This document shows, piece by piece, positions 4,997-5,898 of a DNA stretch of 5,898 nucleotides. The DNA comes from JBCAXA01 sp039183535 (GTDB taxonomy: Bacteria; Pseudomonadota; Gammaproteobacteria; Steroidobacterales; Woeseiaceae): contig JBCDBO010000154.1 of NCBI GenBank assembly GCA_039183535.1, positions 1 to 5,898 on the forward strand, given 5' to 3'. Under the pieces are notes generated by a model. It did no database searches. It worked only from the letters and a program-made list of their open reading frames with translations, and was not told where the DNA came from. Numbering within the stretch: position 1 is the first letter of the stretch; each line of letters opens with the position of its first letter. The position numbers and the translations under genes are program-made.

Positions 4997-5898
4997 ATGA
5001 TCAGCGCTATTCGTGAATTTCTTAGACTTGAGGCCGCGAGCGGCATCCTCCTGGTCGGTGCAGCGGTTGCTGCGATGGTTATCGCCAACACGCCGCTGGC
5101 AGCAACGTACGACCAATTGATCGGCTTACCGCTCGAAATTCGAGTCGGTAATTTCGAGATTGCGAAACCGTTGCTGCTATGGATTAACGATGGCCTGATG
5201 GCGCTGTTTTTCCTGCTGGTTGGCCTGGAGTTGAAGCGCGAATTCGTTTTCGGCGAGTTGTCTAAACCTGGCGCAATCGCATTTCCAGCGGTGGCCGCCG
5301 CTGGCGGTATGCTCGTCCCTGCGGCCATATACGCCTGGCTCAACTGGGATAACCCAACAGCGCTGGCCGGCTGGGCGATTCCCGCCGCGACCGACATCGC
5401 CTTTGCGCTGGCGATTTTGACGCTGCTTGGCGATCGGGTACCGCTGACACTCAAAATCCTGCTGACATCGATCGCGATTTTTGACGACTTAGGCGCGATT
5501 ATCATCATCGCACTGTTCTACACGAGCAACTTGTCGTTTACAGCGCTACTGATTGGCGCGGCGTTTGTTCCAATTTTGTGGCTGCTTAACCGTCGTGGTG
5601 TAAAGGAAATTACGCCGTACGCGTTCTTCGGTCTTTTAATGTGGATCGCCGTCTTGAAATCCGGTGTACATGCGACCCTCGCCGGCGTGGTTCTCGCCAT
5701 GTTCATTCCCGCGAAAGGTGACGACGACGAAAAGTCACCGCTGCTAAAACTTGAGCACGATCTGCACACGACCGTCGCCTACTTCGTGCTGCCCGTGTTT
5801 GCCTTCGCAAATGCCGGACTATCGCTAGCCGGCGTCGACGTGAGCGCGATCCTGCACCCAGTGCCACTCGGCATTATTCTCGGTCTAGTCGTCGGCAA
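4997..5898 (+). CDS. nhaA: NhaA Na+/H+ antiporter, 3' end cut by window edge
   Basis: Inner-membrane antiporter that expels Na+ or Li+ in exchange for protons, for salt tolerance and pH homeostasis. The 300 visible codons match E. coli NhaA throughout. Numbering is identical at key sites: D65, E78 and E82 in the cytoplasmic funnel, D133 in ATDIAFA, the D163/D164 ion-binding pair in FDDLGAIIII, and H225 in KSGVHATLAG. After a one-residue insertion in the loop following FIPAK (GDDDEKSP, more acidic than in E. coli), E253, H254 and H257 correspond to E252, H253 and H256. The window ends at AA, the first two bases of what should be the essential lysine (K300 in E. coli). About 90 residues are missing. 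ATG 4997 has AGGAA 6 nt upstream, and matching E. coli numbering supports it. Confidence 0.97.
   Translation, partial: MISAIREFLRLEAASGILLVGAAVAAMVIANTPLAATYDQLIGLPLEIRVGNFEIAKPLLLWINDGLMALFFLLVGLELKREFVFGELSKPGAIAFPAVAAAGGMLVPAAIYAWLNWDNPTALAGWAIPAATDIAFALAILTLLGDRVPLTLKILLTSIAIFDDLGAIIIIALFYTSNLSFTALLIGAAFVPILWLLNRRGVKEITPYAFFGLLMWIAVLKSGVHATLAGVVLAMFIPAKGDDDEKSPLLKLEHDLHTTVAYFVLPVFAFANAGLSLAGVDVSAILHPVPLGIILGLVVG

Noticed and set aside
4984..5508. Minus-strand 174-residue open frame inside nhaA
   Set aside because: It is an antisense shadow of a gene that matches E. coli NhaA residue by residue. Its Ala/Ser-rich composition arises from that.

Overview
The window looks like chromosome of a GC-moderate to GC-rich (by eye) gammaproteobacterium, probably marine or salt-exposed. 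The clearest lineage evidence is a YgeA-type amino-acid racemase and an NhaA Na+/H+ antiporter. The NhaA keeps Escherichia coli residue numbering exactly from residue 1 to at least residue 225. The genus cannot be fixed from the sequence alone. No insertion sequence, phage gene, CRISPR array, tRNA or rRNA was seen.

Layout. (1) Positions 1-583, minus strand: an OmpR/PhoB-type response regulator, cut at its C-terminus by the window edge. (2) Positions 584-992 hold no credible protein gene but are dense in signals. There are two exact 12-bp direct repeats 32 bp apart, three ACGCAA repeats at 9-10 bp spacing, and an exact-consensus sigma-54 promoter at 797-813 pointing to the right. Downstream of the promoter lies a run of hairpins ending at a 13-bp stem (975-1005). 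I read 824 to about 1005 as a candidate sigma-54-dependent structured small RNA, and this is the most interesting object here. (3) Positions 993-3204, minus strand: a tight three-gene set made of a YgeA-like racemase, an acylphosphatase (8-nt overlap) and an AGE-family sugar epimerase/isomerase (15-nt gap). (4) Positions 3205-3374: a leader with a dyad next to the racemase ribosome-binding site, and a 12-bp stem that may end the upstream gene. (5) Positions 3375-3785, minus strand: a small secreted protein of unknown function. (6) Positions 3891-4763, minus strand: a LysR-type regulator, followed by a short stem with a T-tract that probably terminates it. (7) Positions 4764-4996: a divergent control region with several inverted repeats. 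(8) Positions 4997-5898, plus strand: nhaA, cut at its 3' end.

How the parts may work together. The LysR-type regulator and nhaA are transcribed away from each other across a 233-bp region with operator-like dyads, the usual arrangement for a LysR regulator controlling its neighbour. The racemase, acylphosphatase and AGE genes are likely co-transcribed, but no single pathway joining them is known to me. The candidate small RNA and the AGE operon are convergent and share the 975-1005 hairpin. The tandem repeats upstream of the sigma-54 promoter lie where a sigma-54 activator would normally bind, and the same stretch is the upstream region of the response-regulator gene.
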